From assembly GCA_002428495.1 (NCBI GenBank), contig DIWR01000009.1:1-64000 (forward strand): DNA of 64,000 nt, read 5' to 3'. Shown here in pieces: positions 33,442-42,197 of the stretch. The stretch is from Synergistaceae bacterium UBA6101 (GTDB lineage Bacteria > Synergistota > Synergistia > Synergistales > Synergistaceae). How positions within the stretch are numbered: the stretch's first letter is position 1; every line of letters starts with the position of its first letter. Below the pieces are notes generated by a model. The model made no database searches, was not told the DNA's origin, and was given only the letters and a program-made list of their open reading frames with translations. Both the position numbers and the translations under genes were made by a program.

Positions 33442-34339
33442 AGATATCGGTCATCCTATCTTTTTAAATACATTAAGCAGGTTCGAGGATTACATTATGC
33501 TTGAGAGAGGCTGCAGCGAAAATACGCTGAAAGCATATACATCTGATCTCAAACAGTGGTATTTTTATTGCCAAAAGATGGAACTTGACCCGCTGGTCCT
33601 TAATTCGGAGAATATTGCCAGATTTTTGAGAGAAAAGTCTGCAAGGGGAATGTCAAAGAGCACTGTCCAAAGAAACGGGGCTGTATTAAATTCCTTTGCC
33701 AGATATCTTGTTTATGACGGTGTAACTGAAAATATGCCAATGCTCGACCCCCTCCCTGCAAGAGATAAAATTCTGCCCCAGATAATGACAGAAGGAGAGA
33801 TACAGCGCCTTATAAATGCATGTGAGGACAACACCCCTATCGGAAAAAGGGACAGGATCGCCATTGAACTCGCTTACGGAACAGGAATGAGGGCGTCAGA
33901 ACTTTGCTCCCTGAAGCTTAAGGACATAGACAGAGGCGGAGGGCTTATCTTTACAAGAGGCAAAGGGGACAAGGAAAGATGTATACCCTATGTCGGCGGA
34001 GTAAGAAAAGTAGTTGATGAATACATTGACGAGCACAGATCAAAACTTGATAAACTCAAACAGCCTTGGCTCCTTCTGACCAAATCCGGGAGAAAAATGA
34101 GAAGGGAGTTTCTCTGGAGGCTCCTAAGGAAAAGAGGCCTCCTGGCAGGAATATCACCTTCACGTTTACATCCCCATGTATTGAGGCACACCTTCGCGAC
34201 CCATCTGTTGAGAAAAGGAATGGATCAGAGGACTCTCCAAGAGCTGCTCGGTCATTCTTCAATATTAACAACAGAAAAATATACTCACCTGGATCTAGAG
34301 ATGAGAGATTTTTACGACAAATATTTTCCAAGAAGTTAA
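33431..34339 (+). CDS. xerD: Tyrosine recombinase XerD
   Basis: 302 residues. N-terminal SAM-like core-binding domain (ERGCSENTLKAYTSDL), then the catalytic domain with Arg in GTGMRASELCSL, HVLRHTFATHL, LGHSSILTTEKYTHL and the nucleophile Tyr in that last segment. Length and placement in a housekeeping operon (nudix-xerD-punA-pdp, as in Bacillus) point to the chromosome dimer resolvase, not a mobile-element integrase. No dif site was identified. Confidence 0.92.
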   Translation: MQFEDIGHPIFLNTLSRFEDYIMLERGCSENTLKAYTSDLKQWYFYCQKMELDPLVLNSENIARFLREKSARGMSKSTVQRNGAVLNSFARYLVYDGVTENMPMLDPLPARDKILPQIMTEGEIQRLINACEDNTPIGKRDRIAIELAYGTGMRASELCSLKLKDIDRGGGLIFTRGKGDKERCIPYVGGVRKVVDEYIDEHRSKLDKLKQPWLLLTKSGRKMRREFLWRLLRKRGLLAGISPSRLHPHVLRHTFATHLLRKGMDQRTLQELLGHSSILTTEKYTHLDLEMRDFYDKYFPRS

Positions 34340-34415
34340 GCAAGTGCTGTGGCTGAGATCGTGCCACGTGAAGCTGCCGGCGTAATGATACCGCATGAAT
34401 TAAGGAGTGAATGAC

Positions 34416-35240
34416 ATGCTTTATTCTGAGAAAATGTCCGAGGCTATCAAATTTCTTTCAGAGAAGACAGGCCAAAAACCGGAGAGGGCAATAATACTCG
34501 GTTCCGGGCTTGGTAGCCTCGCGGAAAGCATAGAAGACCCTATAGTGATACCATATCAGGATATTCCATACTGGCCGAGGTCGACAGCTCCGGGACATGC
34601 AGGAAAACTGGTATTCGGGACCCTTGAGGACACACCTACAGTTATTATGCAGGGGAGGGTACATTATTACGAAGGGTATACGATGGAAGAAGTCGTCTTC
34701 CCCGTAAGGGTACTAGGCGAACTTGGCATAAAGTCTTTGATAGTTACAAACGCTTCCGGCGGGATAAATACGGACATACCGCCCGGCGGGATCGTAGCTA
34801 TCCTGGATCACATCAATTTTATGGGCACCAACCCTCTTATCGGAGAGAACAATGATGATATGGGACCGCGTTTCCCGGACATGACTGAAGCATACGACAG
34901 GGAATATATCCAAAAGCTTGAGGAAGCTGCGAAAAAAGAAAACATTCGTCTTAATAAGGGTACATATATAGCTTTTTCAGGCCCATCCTTCGAGACCCCT
35001 GCAGAAATAAGGATGGCTGAAGCCCTCGGTGCCGACATCGTCGGCATGTCGACAGTCCCTGAGGTCATCACTGCAAACCACATGGGGATAAGGGTATGCG
35101 GCATATCCTGTGTTGCGAACGCCGCGGCAGGCATATCCAAAAACAAGCTTACCCACCAGGAAGTCCTTGATACAATGAAAAACAGTTCTGCTTCGATATG
35201 CAGGCTTATATCGGCATTTCTGAGGGAGATCAGCGAATGA
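34416..35240 (+). CDS. punA: Purine nucleoside phosphorylase
   Basis: 274-residue trimeric-type (class II, PNP/MTAP) phosphorylase. Motifs: ILGSGLGSLAE, PGHAGKLVFG, NASGGI, FSGPSFETPAEIRM and MSTVPEVI. In the base-binding segment SCVANAAAGI the Asn typical of enzymes for inosine and guanosine is kept, not the Asp of methylthioadenosine phosphorylases. It could in principle also act on methylthioinosine made by MtaD. The ATG at 34416 follows AAGGAGTGA. Confidence 0.93.
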   Translation: MLYSEKMSEAIKFLSEKTGQKPERAIILGSGLGSLAESIEDPIVIPYQDIPYWPRSTAPGHAGKLVFGTLEDTPTVIMQGRVHYYEGYTMEEVVFPVRVLGELGIKSLIVTNASGGINTDIPPGGIVAILDHINFMGTNPLIGENNDDMGPRFPDMTEAYDREYIQKLEEAAKKENIRLNKGTYIAFSGPSFETPAEIRMAEALGADIVGMSTVPEVITANHMGIRVCGISCVANAAAGISKNKLTHQEVLDTMKNSSASICRLISAFLREISE

Positions 35241-36544
35241 CCTTCAACGGGATCGCATTTATAGAAAAGAAAAGGGACGGACAGAGACACACAGGAGAAG
35301 AACTGCAGGCCTTTATAAATACAGTTATGCTTGGAGGGATCCCCGATTATCAGATCTCTGCCTGGCTGATGGCCGCTTTTCTCAACGGGCTGGACGAAGA
35401 TGAACTGATGCATTTCACTCAGGCACTTGCTCGTTCCGGCGAGATTCTGGACTACCCGCCGGAGGACAGGATCATAGACAAGCACAGCACCGGCGGAGTG
35501 GGCGACAAGACCACACTTGTACTAATTCCTCTTGTCGCAGCCTGCGGATCCAGGATATCTAAGCTAAGCGGTCCCGGCCTTGGATATACAGGAGGAACGA
35601 TAGACAAGCTTGAGTCCATCCCAGGTATGAATATGCACCTTACTGAAGTTGAGTTCAGAGATCAGGTAAATAAAATAGGATGTGCGATCTCCGGTCATTC
35701 ACTCAAACTCGCACCTGCTGAAGGAAAATTTTACAGACTTAGGGACGTAACAGGAACCATCCCCTCTATACCTCTCATTACAGCGAGCATTATCAGTAAG
35801 AAACTGGCCGGTGGAGCTTACGGTTATCTATTTGATGTCAAGTGCGGAAGCGGAGCTTTTATGAGCAACATTGAGAGAGCCAGGGAATTGGCTCAAAATC
35901 TTGTCGATATATCTCAAAAACTGGGAAAGATGTGTGTTTCTGTCATTACAGATATGGAACAGCCACTTGGCGAATGGGTCGGAAATTCTGCCGAGGTCTA
36001 TGAGGCGATAGAGGTCCTCTCGGGCAGAGGACCGTCCGATACCCGTGAACTCTGCGTAACTCTGGCGGCTTACATGCTGAATATGTCGGGCAGAACAAAT
36101 ACATTCGAGGAAGGCTTAATGATCTCTGCAAAAGCTCTTGATGACGGATCGGCCCTTAAGAAATTTGAAGAACTGATAATTGCTCAAAAGGGAGACAGCG
36201 CAGTGATAAGGGAACCTCGAAGGGTGCTCCCAAAAGCATCTTCTGCTTATGAGATAAGGTCTGACAGGGATGGATATCTCTCAAAACTTGACGCCCTCTT
36301 TATCGGAGAGGGACTCAGGGCCTTGGGAGGAGGAAGGCTGACCAAGGAGGATGCGATCGATCCGTCTGTAGCGATCCGGCTGCTGCACAAGGTCGGAGAC
36401 AAGGTGTCAGAAGGGGATGTCCTGCTTAGAATATATTATAATCAGGACGAACAGCTTCGGGAGTCTCTTCGATATGTTGGAAAATGCTGGGAAGTAAGCG
36501 ACAGCTCTAAGAAAAGAAAGCTTATAATTGACACGGTATACTGA
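35237..36544 (+). CDS. pdp: Pyrimidine-nucleoside phosphorylase
   Basis: 435-residue enzyme that cleaves uridine and thymidine with phosphate. It has the glycosyltransferase family 3 signatures HSTGGVGDKTTL and GPGLGYTGGTIDKLES, and the C-terminal PYNP domain. The length fits Pdp (about 433) as well as DeoA (440). The order punA-pdp matches Bacillus-type salvage operons. ATGA overlaps the punA stop. It is the last gene before the selenocysteine tRNA. Confidence 0.93.
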   Translation: MTFNGIAFIEKKRDGQRHTGEELQAFINTVMLGGIPDYQISAWLMAAFLNGLDEDELMHFTQALARSGEILDYPPEDRIIDKHSTGGVGDKTTLVLIPLVAACGSRISKLSGPGLGYTGGTIDKLESIPGMNMHLTEVEFRDQVNKIGCAISGHSLKLAPAEGKFYRLRDVTGTIPSIPLITASIISKKLAGGAYGYLFDVKCGSGAFMSNIERARELAQNLVDISQKLGKMCVSVITDMEQPLGEWVGNSAEVYEAIEVLSGRGPSDTRELCVTLAAYMLNMSGRTNTFEEGLMISAKALDDGSALKKFEELIIAQKGDSAVIREPRRVLPKASSAYEIRSDRDGYLSKLDALFIGEGLRALGGGRLTKEDAIDPSVAIRLLHKVGDKVSEGDVLLRIYYNQDEQLRESLRYVGKCWEVSDSSKKRKLIIDTVY

Positions 36545-36551
36545 TTGGAAG

Positions 36552-36580
36552 TTGAAATTTATGGGTATTTCTGCTAATCT
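36552..36580 (+). promoter_or_regulatory. Probable promoter of the selenocysteine tRNA
   Basis: TTGAAA (36552-36557), 17-base spacer, TAATCT (36575-36580). Transcription would begin near 36587, eight bases before the mature tRNA. The same TAATCT -10 is seen at 44690. Confidence 0.45.
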
Positions 36581-36594
36581 ACGACAGTCCACAT

Positions 36595-36691
36595 GGAGGC
36601 GAGTTTCAGCTGGTGCTGGGCCCGGACTTCAAATCCGGTGGGGGTCGGTAACGCCGGTCCCGGTGTGTTCGATTCGCACACGCCTCCGCCA
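36595..36691 (+). tRNA. selC: tRNA-Sec (anticodon TCA)
   Basis: 97-base tRNA with encoded CCA. Acceptor stem GGAGGCG / CGCCTCC, a six-base-pair D stem (36605-36610 with 36615-36620, tetraloop TGGT), anticodon stem CCGGA / TCCGG around loop CTTCAAA (anticodon 36629-36631), a long variable arm, and T stem GTGTG / CGCAC. The six-pair D stem, long variable arm and UCA anticodon are diagnostic. The eighth acceptor pair usual in bacterial tRNA-Sec would be A-A here. It shows the genome can insert selenocysteine. SerRS, which charges it with serine, is at 57329. Confidence 0.96.
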
Positions 36692-36701
36692 TGTATACTA
36701 T

Positions 36702-36727
36702 GCCCTGCACTCAGTGCGGGGCTTTTT
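36702..36727 (+). terminator. Terminator of the selenocysteine tRNA
   Basis: GCCCTGCAC / GTGCGGGGC, nine base pairs with a TCA loop, followed by TTTTTGTG. Confidence 0.85.
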
Positions 36728-36761
36728 GTGTTATTATAAATTCTCGTAAGGGTGGGATATT

Positions 36762-37382
36762 ATGTTTGTGACCTTTGAGGGAATAGATGGTTCAGGAAAG
36801 TCGACGCAGGCATCTTTATTCTGGAAATGGCTCGTTGAGGAAAAAAAACGTGACGCCCTTTTTACCAGAGAACCGGGAGGATGGCCAGGAGGTGATGTGC
36901 TTCGCGAGATCGTGATCAGCGGAAAGCTCAAACACAACTGGAGCGAGGCTTATCTGTTCATGCTTGACAGAGCAGAGCACATAGCTTCTGTGATACAGCC
37001 CGCCATTGACTCAGGCAGGGACATAGTCTGCGAAAGGTACCACGATTCGACCCTTGCATATCAGATATGGGGCAGGGGACTGCCTCTTGAGATATTTGAC
37101 GAACTTGCAAAGTTATCAGCTTTTCCTGTACCTGACCTTACCATCCTCTTCGACATAACACCCGAGAGTGCTTTGAAGAGAGCAAAGTCGAGGGGAGATC
37201 TGGATTCGTTCGAGAGTGAAGGATTATCATTCATGGCGAAAATTCGTGAAGGATACCTTGCCCTTTCAAAACGTGACCCTGAAAGATGGATCGTTATTGA
37301 ATGCGCTGAAAAGAACACTGCTGAGGTTTTTGAAGAGATCACAGGATCTGTCATCTCAAGGGGGCTCTTCTGTGATCAATGA
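36762..37382 (+). CDS. tmk: Thymidylate kinase
   Basis: 206 residues. P-loop FEGIDGSGKSTQA, then FTREPGGWPGGD and the DR(A)EH segment MLDRAEHIASV with ERYHDSTLAYQ. It phosphorylates dTMP to dTDP. GGGTGGG lies about eight bases before the ATG. The tmk-holB-ricT order is conserved widely in Firmicutes-like genomes. holB begins inside its last codons. Confidence 0.95.
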   Translation: MFVTFEGIDGSGKSTQASLFWKWLVEEKKRDALFTREPGGWPGGDVLREIVISGKLKHNWSEAYLFMLDRAEHIASVIQPAIDSGRDIVCERYHDSTLAYQIWGRGLPLEIFDELAKLSAFPVPDLTILFDITPESALKRAKSRGDLDSFESEGLSFMAKIREGYLALSKRDPERWIVIECAEKNTAEVFEEITGSVISRGLFCDQ

Positions 37383-38115
37383 CGCCCTCTCCATCCTTGA
37401 GTCTTCACAGGGATGGAAAGACATAACTTCTGCTGTCAGCATGAAAAGGTGTCCGCAGTCGGTGGCTGTTGCCCTTCCTGAGATAATGCAGAAAATGTTC
37501 GTAGAGAATTACGGCAGGCTCATTCTTGGTGACAGCCCGGTCTGGAAAGAAGGGAACCACCCGGACCTTATCCATGCCGGCAAGCACCTCGTCCCGCCTT
37601 CGATCGATGAATGCAGGACCCTGCAAGGCGAGCTTGCGCTCCATCCTCTGGTATCAGACAGAAGGATGGCAGTTATTTGGTGTGCGGAGAAACTCTCGCT
37701 GGAGGCTTCAAACAGTCTCCTGAAGCTTACAGAGGAGCCTCCCGAACACAGCTGTGTCCTGTTTGTCTATGAAGAAGACAAACTTATTCCTACGATCAAA
37801 AGCCGGGTATGGTCTGTACGCATTGATTTGCCTGGAGAAATTGCCCAGGCAAGGGCAAACCCGGTTTCTGACGAAGAATGGGCAGAGTGGATAGCCGCAG
37901 GAAGAAAAAAAGATCCGGAAATACTATATCTTGAGATAGGCAGCTGGATTAAGGATCTTTCAGAAAAAGGAAAATTCAGAGAGGCGGCAGACCTTGATTC
38001 GCTGATAAGGCTGATGGGATCAAAAAGGCTTTCTGTGCCGATGATACAGGATCTGACCTACATGGTCATCAAGGAGGGTGTTCCCTGTGAACAAATATTT
38101 AGCAATTTACGGTAA
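37372..38115 (+). CDS. holB: DNA polymerase III delta-prime subunit, divergent
   Basis: 247-residue clamp-loader subunit, short for the family (usually 310-340). Recognisable parts are LSLEASNSLLKLTEEPPE (the family's ALLKTLEEPP region) and IPTIKSRVWSV, where the usual SRC is SRV. No zinc-binding cysteine cluster or P-loop is present, as is common for delta-prime. GTG 37372 follows AAGGGGG by eight bases and overlaps tmk by 11. The assignment leans on gene order and this central segment. Confidence 0.8.
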   Translation: MINDALSILESSQGWKDITSAVSMKRCPQSVAVALPEIMQKMFVENYGRLILGDSPVWKEGNHPDLIHAGKHLVPPSIDECRTLQGELALHPLVSDRRMAVIWCAEKLSLEASNSLLKLTEEPPEHSCVLFVYEEDKLIPTIKSRVWSVRIDLPGEIAQARANPVSDEEWAEWIAAGRKKDPEILYLEIGSWIKDLSEKGKFREAADLDSLIRLMGSKRLSVPMIQDLTYMVIKEGVPCEQIFSNLR

Positions 38116-39346
38116 GCCAAGGTATCTTGGCATTTTAGAATACAGTACTGAAGAGCCTATCGCGAAAGGTGAGACAGTAGTAGTCGAATCACACAGGGGA
38201 GAGGAACTGGCAGTAACAGCAGGCTTTTTGACCCCAGAACAGGAGGCCGAATACAGACTTCTGAGAAATGCGGCAGAACATGGGGATTCTGCATCCAAGA
38301 CAGCGGAACCGCTTGTCACAGATCTTACTTTCATATCCTTTGCATCTGATGAGGATATTGAGACAGGCGACCTCTACAGGGAAGAAGAAAAGGGCATCCT
38401 GAAAAGTGCTATAGAGATACTCAAGCCGCACGAGCTGGAAATGAAACTGATCGATGTTGAGTTCCTGCGGCACAGAAGGAAGCTGTTCTTCTATTTCTCT
38501 TCTGAGCAGAGGGTGGATTTCAGGGCATACGTCCGTGATCTTGCAAGGGAGTTCAAAACAAGGATAGAACTCAGGCAGATAGGCGTTCGTGATGAAGCCA
38601 AGATCATCAGGGGCATAGGACCTTGCGGTCAGCCATGCTGCTGCAGCTACTGGCTCAACCAGTTCGCTCCCATATGCATAAAAATGGTCAAGGAACAAAA
38701 CCTTGCCCTTAACCCTGCAAAAATTTCCGGCATTTGCGGCAGGCTGATGTGCTGCATGTGTTATGAACACAATGTTTACAGGGAACTCTGGGAAAAACTT
38801 CCAAATCCCGGCACAAAGATCAAGACTCCGAACGGGAACGTCGTTGTTTCCGGAGTGGAAATTCACACAAACAGTGTCCGGTGCTACGTGCCTGCAAGGG
38901 GAGAGATAAAGATCCCAATAGAGAAGTTTGATGAATTCAAGGAGACCGTTGTCTCCGGCAAGGACTGGATAACAGCAGGTGAAACAGAAGAGACCGCACC
39001 GGCCAGGCCGAGTATGAAGCTGCCTGAAAGCTATGCCGGCACTGAAACAAAGGTACGCAGAGGAAGGGATGACAGCAGGAAGGAAAAGAGAAAAGAGATA
39101 GACCAGACTCCTTCCGTAGAAGGCAAAGCCTTCAAAAAGAAGAGAAGACCGCGAAAGCTTCCTGCAGGACTTAAAGATCAGCAAAAAGAGAAAGTAAATA
39201 AGGAAATCCTAAAAAAACCATCTGTTCCGCCAATAAAAGAAAAAGAGTGCGAAAAAACAGAAACTTCGAAACAAAAAACACGACGCCCGAGACGGAGAAG
39301 ATCCGGAGCAAAAAAATCTGAAAGACCTGCCGTTGTTGAGGAATAG
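38087..39346 (+). CDS. ricT: PSP1-domain protein RicT (YaaT)
   Basis: 419 residues. The PSP1 domain holds the cysteine set GPCGQPCCCSYW and GICGRLMCCMCYEHN, which in Bacillus RicT contributes to Fe-S clusters of the RicA-RicF-RicT complex controlling RNase Y processing. The C-terminal 130 residues are lysine/arginine-rich and low-complexity, longer than in Bacillus (275 residues). RicA and RicF are not in the window. GTG 38087 is nine bases after AAGGAGG and overlaps holB by 29 bases. Confidence 0.9.
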   Translation: MNKYLAIYGKPRYLGILEYSTEEPIAKGETVVVESHRGEELAVTAGFLTPEQEAEYRLLRNAAEHGDSASKTAEPLVTDLTFISFASDEDIETGDLYREEEKGILKSAIEILKPHELEMKLIDVEFLRHRRKLFFYFSSEQRVDFRAYVRDLAREFKTRIELRQIGVRDEAKIIRGIGPCGQPCCCSYWLNQFAPICIKMVKEQNLALNPAKISGICGRLMCCMCYEHNVYRELWEKLPNPGTKIKTPNGNVVVSGVEIHTNSVRCYVPARGEIKIPIEKFDEFKETVVSGKDWITAGETEETAPARPSMKLPESYAGTETKVRRGRDDSRKEKRKEIDQTPSVEGKAFKKKRRPRKLPAGLKDQQKEKVNKEILKKPSVPPIKEKECEKTETSKQKTRRPRRRRSGAKKSERPAVVEE

Positions 39347-39357
39347 GAGGCAAGCAA

Positions 39358-40287
39358 TTGGATCTTTTTAAAAACCTGGCAAATAAGCTCAAAAATACAG
39401 GAAATAAATGGACACAGGGTATATCCAACCTATTTTCAGATGAACCGATATCGGATGTATTCTGGGATGATCTGGAAGAACTGCTGATTTTTGGTGATGT
39501 CGGGATAGACCTTACGGAAACACTTATAAAAAGGCTCAAACAAAGAGCAATAGACGAGAGAATATCAAAGACATCTGAACTTAGGTCAGTATTTTCTAAG
39601 TTACTTATAGACCAGCTCCAGGAAGTTAAAGGAATGGGAGTCCCGTTGGACGTCAGCAAAAAGCCGGCCGTAATACTAATGGTCGGTGTTAACGGAAGCG
39701 GAAAAACAACGACAGCTGGAAAGCTTGCTGCACAGCTTAAAAAAGAAGGAAAAAAGGTACTCCTCGCAGCTGCCGATACATTCAGAGCGGCAGCTATCGA
39801 ACAGCTCAAGGCATGGGGCGAAAGGACCGATGTCCGCGTTATAGCACAAAGTCAGGACAGCGATCCTGCGGCTGTGGTTTTTGACGCGATAATGGCGGCA
39901 AAGGCGGGCAGCTATGATGTTATCATTGCAGATACTGCCGGAAGGCTCCACACAAAATCCAACCTCATGGAGGAGCTTGCCAAGGTCTACAGGATAGTTA
40001 AACGCGAAATACCTGAAGGACCGGCAGAAGCGTTGATAGTCCTTGACGCTGTAACAGGTCAGAACGGTTTCATGCAGGCCGAAACCTTCAGTAAGGTAAT
40101 GCCGGTCACCGGAGTTGTTCTTACAAAATTCGACAACACGTCGAAGGGCGGAATAATACTTGCAATTGCCGAAAAGCTCAGGATGCCCATCAGATATGTT
40201 GGACTGGGCGAGGGAGTTGACGACCTTCAGCTCTTTGACCCAAAGACATTCATAGATACACTGCTTGACATAGAAAACAATGACTGA
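39358..40287 (+). CDS. ftsY: Signal recognition particle receptor FtsY
   Basis: 309-residue SRP GTPase. The N domain covers residues 1-90. The G domain has GVNGSGKTTTAGKLA, DTFRAAAIEQL, DTAGRLHTKSNLMEEL and TKFDNTSKGG. The acidic A domain of E. coli FtsY is absent, as in many bacteria. It docks ribosome-SRP complexes at the membrane. The start is TTG, seven bases after TAGGAGG. Confidence 0.95.
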   Translation: MDLFKNLANKLKNTGNKWTQGISNLFSDEPISDVFWDDLEELLIFGDVGIDLTETLIKRLKQRAIDERISKTSELRSVFSKLLIDQLQEVKGMGVPLDVSKKPAVILMVGVNGSGKTTTAGKLAAQLKKEGKKVLLAAADTFRAAAIEQLKAWGERTDVRVIAQSQDSDPAAVVFDAIMAAKAGSYDVIIADTAGRLHTKSNLMEELAKVYRIVKREIPEGPAEALIVLDAVTGQNGFMQAETFSKVMPVTGVVLTKFDNTSKGGIILAIAEKLRMPIRYVGLGEGVDDLQLFDPKTFIDTLLDIENND

Positions 40288-40843
40288 TCAGGAATGCGTC
40301 AGAAACGAACGTAAAGAAAGACATCCAAGGGATCCATTGGTAAAAAAGATAGTTGCGCTTCTGGTCCCAAGGGGAGATATGGGCATATTCAACAACGCGA
40401 GGGAACTTCTTTTTGAAGCATGGGGAGAGCCTGAGCGCATCAGTCCCTTTATACCGTTTACATGGACCAACTATTATGAAGATATTGCTCCTGAACTTGA
40501 CAGGTGCTTCTTTTCGTATCCCGGCCTTTTCAACATGTCAGACCTACCTGACTGGAAGATACTGACATGCGGTCTTGAAAAGGCGACCGGAGCAAAAAGA
40601 AGGGTGAACCTTGATCCGGGCACAATTGACGGAGCAAGGTTACTGCTTGCTTCCACGAAAGGCCAGGCACACAGGATATACCTCAGGGACGGTATTTTTG
40701 CAGAGGTGACGCTTTGCAGAAGGAAGGGCAGATGGGAAAGCTTTTTCTATACCTTCCCGGACTTCAAAAGCGGAGCCTATTTTGAATGGCTTGAAACAGT
40801 ACGGGAAGACTGGAAAAGAGAAAAGAACAGCTTTGACAAATAG
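40280..40843 (+). CDS. DUF4416 family protein
   Basis: 187 residues. The C-terminal half carries the pattern RRVNLDPGTIDGARLLLAST, then HRIYLRDGIFAEVTL and a TFPDFKS segment, as in the DUF4416 family of uncharacterised bacterial proteins. No catalytic motif is evident, and there are no membrane segments. The start lies inside ftsY (8-base overlap), and purB follows by 11 bases. Function unknown. Confidence 0.8.
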   Translation: MTDQECVRNERKERHPRDPLVKKIVALLVPRGDMGIFNNARELLFEAWGEPERISPFIPFTWTNYYEDIAPELDRCFFSYPGLFNMSDLPDWKILTCGLEKATGAKRRVNLDPGTIDGARLLLASTKGQAHRIYLRDGIFAEVTLCRRKGRWESFFYTFPDFKSGAYFEWLETVREDWKREKNSFDK

Positions 40844-40854
40844 GGGGCATATAA

Positions 40855-42171
40855 ATGATCGAACGTTACGAAACTCCTGAGATAAAGGCGATCTGGAACG
40901 ACCAGAACCGTTTCCAGAAATGGCTGGATGTTGAACTTGCTGTATGTAAGGCCTGGAACGAGGCAGGAAAGATACCAGATGAAGACTACAGGAATATCGT
41001 TGAAAAAGCCTCTTTCAGCGTTGAAAGGATACGCGAGATAGAAGAGGTTACACAGCACGACGTCATCGCATTTGTTTCCAGCGTTGCCGAATGCATAGGA
41101 GAGTCAGGCCGGTATGTCCACCTTGGACTGACAAGCAGCGACGTGATCGATACAGCCTCGTCTCTCCTTCTTTCAGAGAGCATGGAAACTGTGCTGGATG
41201 CACTTTATGCCCTTCATAAAATGATCGGAGAAAAGGCTTTGGAGTACAAGATGACACCCTGTGCAGGTAGGACTCATGGCATACACGCAGAGCCGACGAC
41301 CTTTGGCCTTAAAATGCTCAATCACTACGCTGAGATAGGTCGGGATATAGAGAGGATAACTCAGACCAAGAAAGAGATAATGGTAGGCGGCCTCTCCGGA
41401 GCAGTCGGCACTTATGCCAACTGCCCTCCTTCGATAGAAGCAAGGACCTGCGAACTTCTCGGGCTTGATGTAGATCCCGTATCAACTCAGGTCATCCAGA
41501 GGGACAGGCACGCCCGTATCGTAACCGACCTTGCTATTTGCGGAGCATCGCTGGAAAGGCTGGCTCTGGAGGTACGTCATCTTCAAAGGACTGAAGTTCT
41601 GGAGGCCCTTGAACCTTTCAAAAAAGGTCAGAAGGGGTCATCCGCAATGCCTCACAAGAAAAACCCCATACTAAGTGAAAGGGTATGCGGAATGGCCAGG
41701 CTTCTGAGAGGCTATACAGTTCCCGCCGTCGAAAATATCGCCCTCTGGCATGAACGTGACATCAGCCACTCTTCTGTTGAAAGGGTAATGTGGCCTGATG
41801 TCTTTCACCTGATACTTTACATGACCAAGACAATGACAAAAATTATAAATGGAATTACTGTAAATAAACAAAAAATGAAAGATAATATAGATATTACAAA
41901 AGGCCTTCTTTTCTCAGGCAGGATACTCATTGCACTTGTAGAAAGAGAAGGAATCAGCAGAGAAGAGGCATACACGATAGCACAAAGCAATGCAATGAGG
42001 TGCTGGAACGAAAAAGTACCTCTTCTTGAGCTGCTCAAAAATGACCCAAGGATCAAGAAAATGAGTGAGAGTGAGCTGGAATCTTTATTTGATTTGGAGT
42101 ATTATCTTAAACATATAGAAGAGGTCTTCAATAGATTTCCTCAACTGGGGGAGAACTCGACTATAAAATAA
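40855..42171 (+). CDS. purB: Adenylosuccinate lyase
   Basis: 438-residue fumarase-superfamily lyase that acts twice in purine synthesis (SAICAR to AICAR, adenylosuccinate to AMP). Signature SSAMPHKKNPILSE, plus HLGLTSSDVIDT and GRTHGIHAEP. Length and motifs match the Bacillus type. AGGGGGC precedes the ATG. It is the only purine synthesis gene in the window. Confidence 0.96.
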   Translation: MIERYETPEIKAIWNDQNRFQKWLDVELAVCKAWNEAGKIPDEDYRNIVEKASFSVERIREIEEVTQHDVIAFVSSVAECIGESGRYVHLGLTSSDVIDTASSLLLSESMETVLDALYALHKMIGEKALEYKMTPCAGRTHGIHAEPTTFGLKMLNHYAEIGRDIERITQTKKEIMVGGLSGAVGTYANCPPSIEARTCELLGLDVDPVSTQVIQRDRHARIVTDLAICGASLERLALEVRHLQRTEVLEALEPFKKGQKGSSAMPHKKNPILSERVCGMARLLRGYTVPAVENIALWHERDISHSSVERVMWPDVFHLILYMTKTMTKIINGITVNKQKMKDNIDITKGLLFSGRILIALVEREGISREEAYTIAQSNAMRCWNEKVPLLELLKNDPRIKKMSESELESLFDLEYYLKHIEEVFNRFPQLGENSTIK

Positions 42172-42197
42172 TACATAATAATATGGAGGATTTGCAA

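Noticed and set aside
33431..34339. Integrase marking a mobile element
   Set aside because: Motifs, length and housekeeping neighbours fit XerD; no attachment repeats or cargo genes are nearby.
36528..36542. TTGACA and TATACT as promoter of tRNA-Sec
   Set aside because: Only three bases apart, so they cannot work as a -35/-10 pair; the pair at 36552-36580 has correct spacing.
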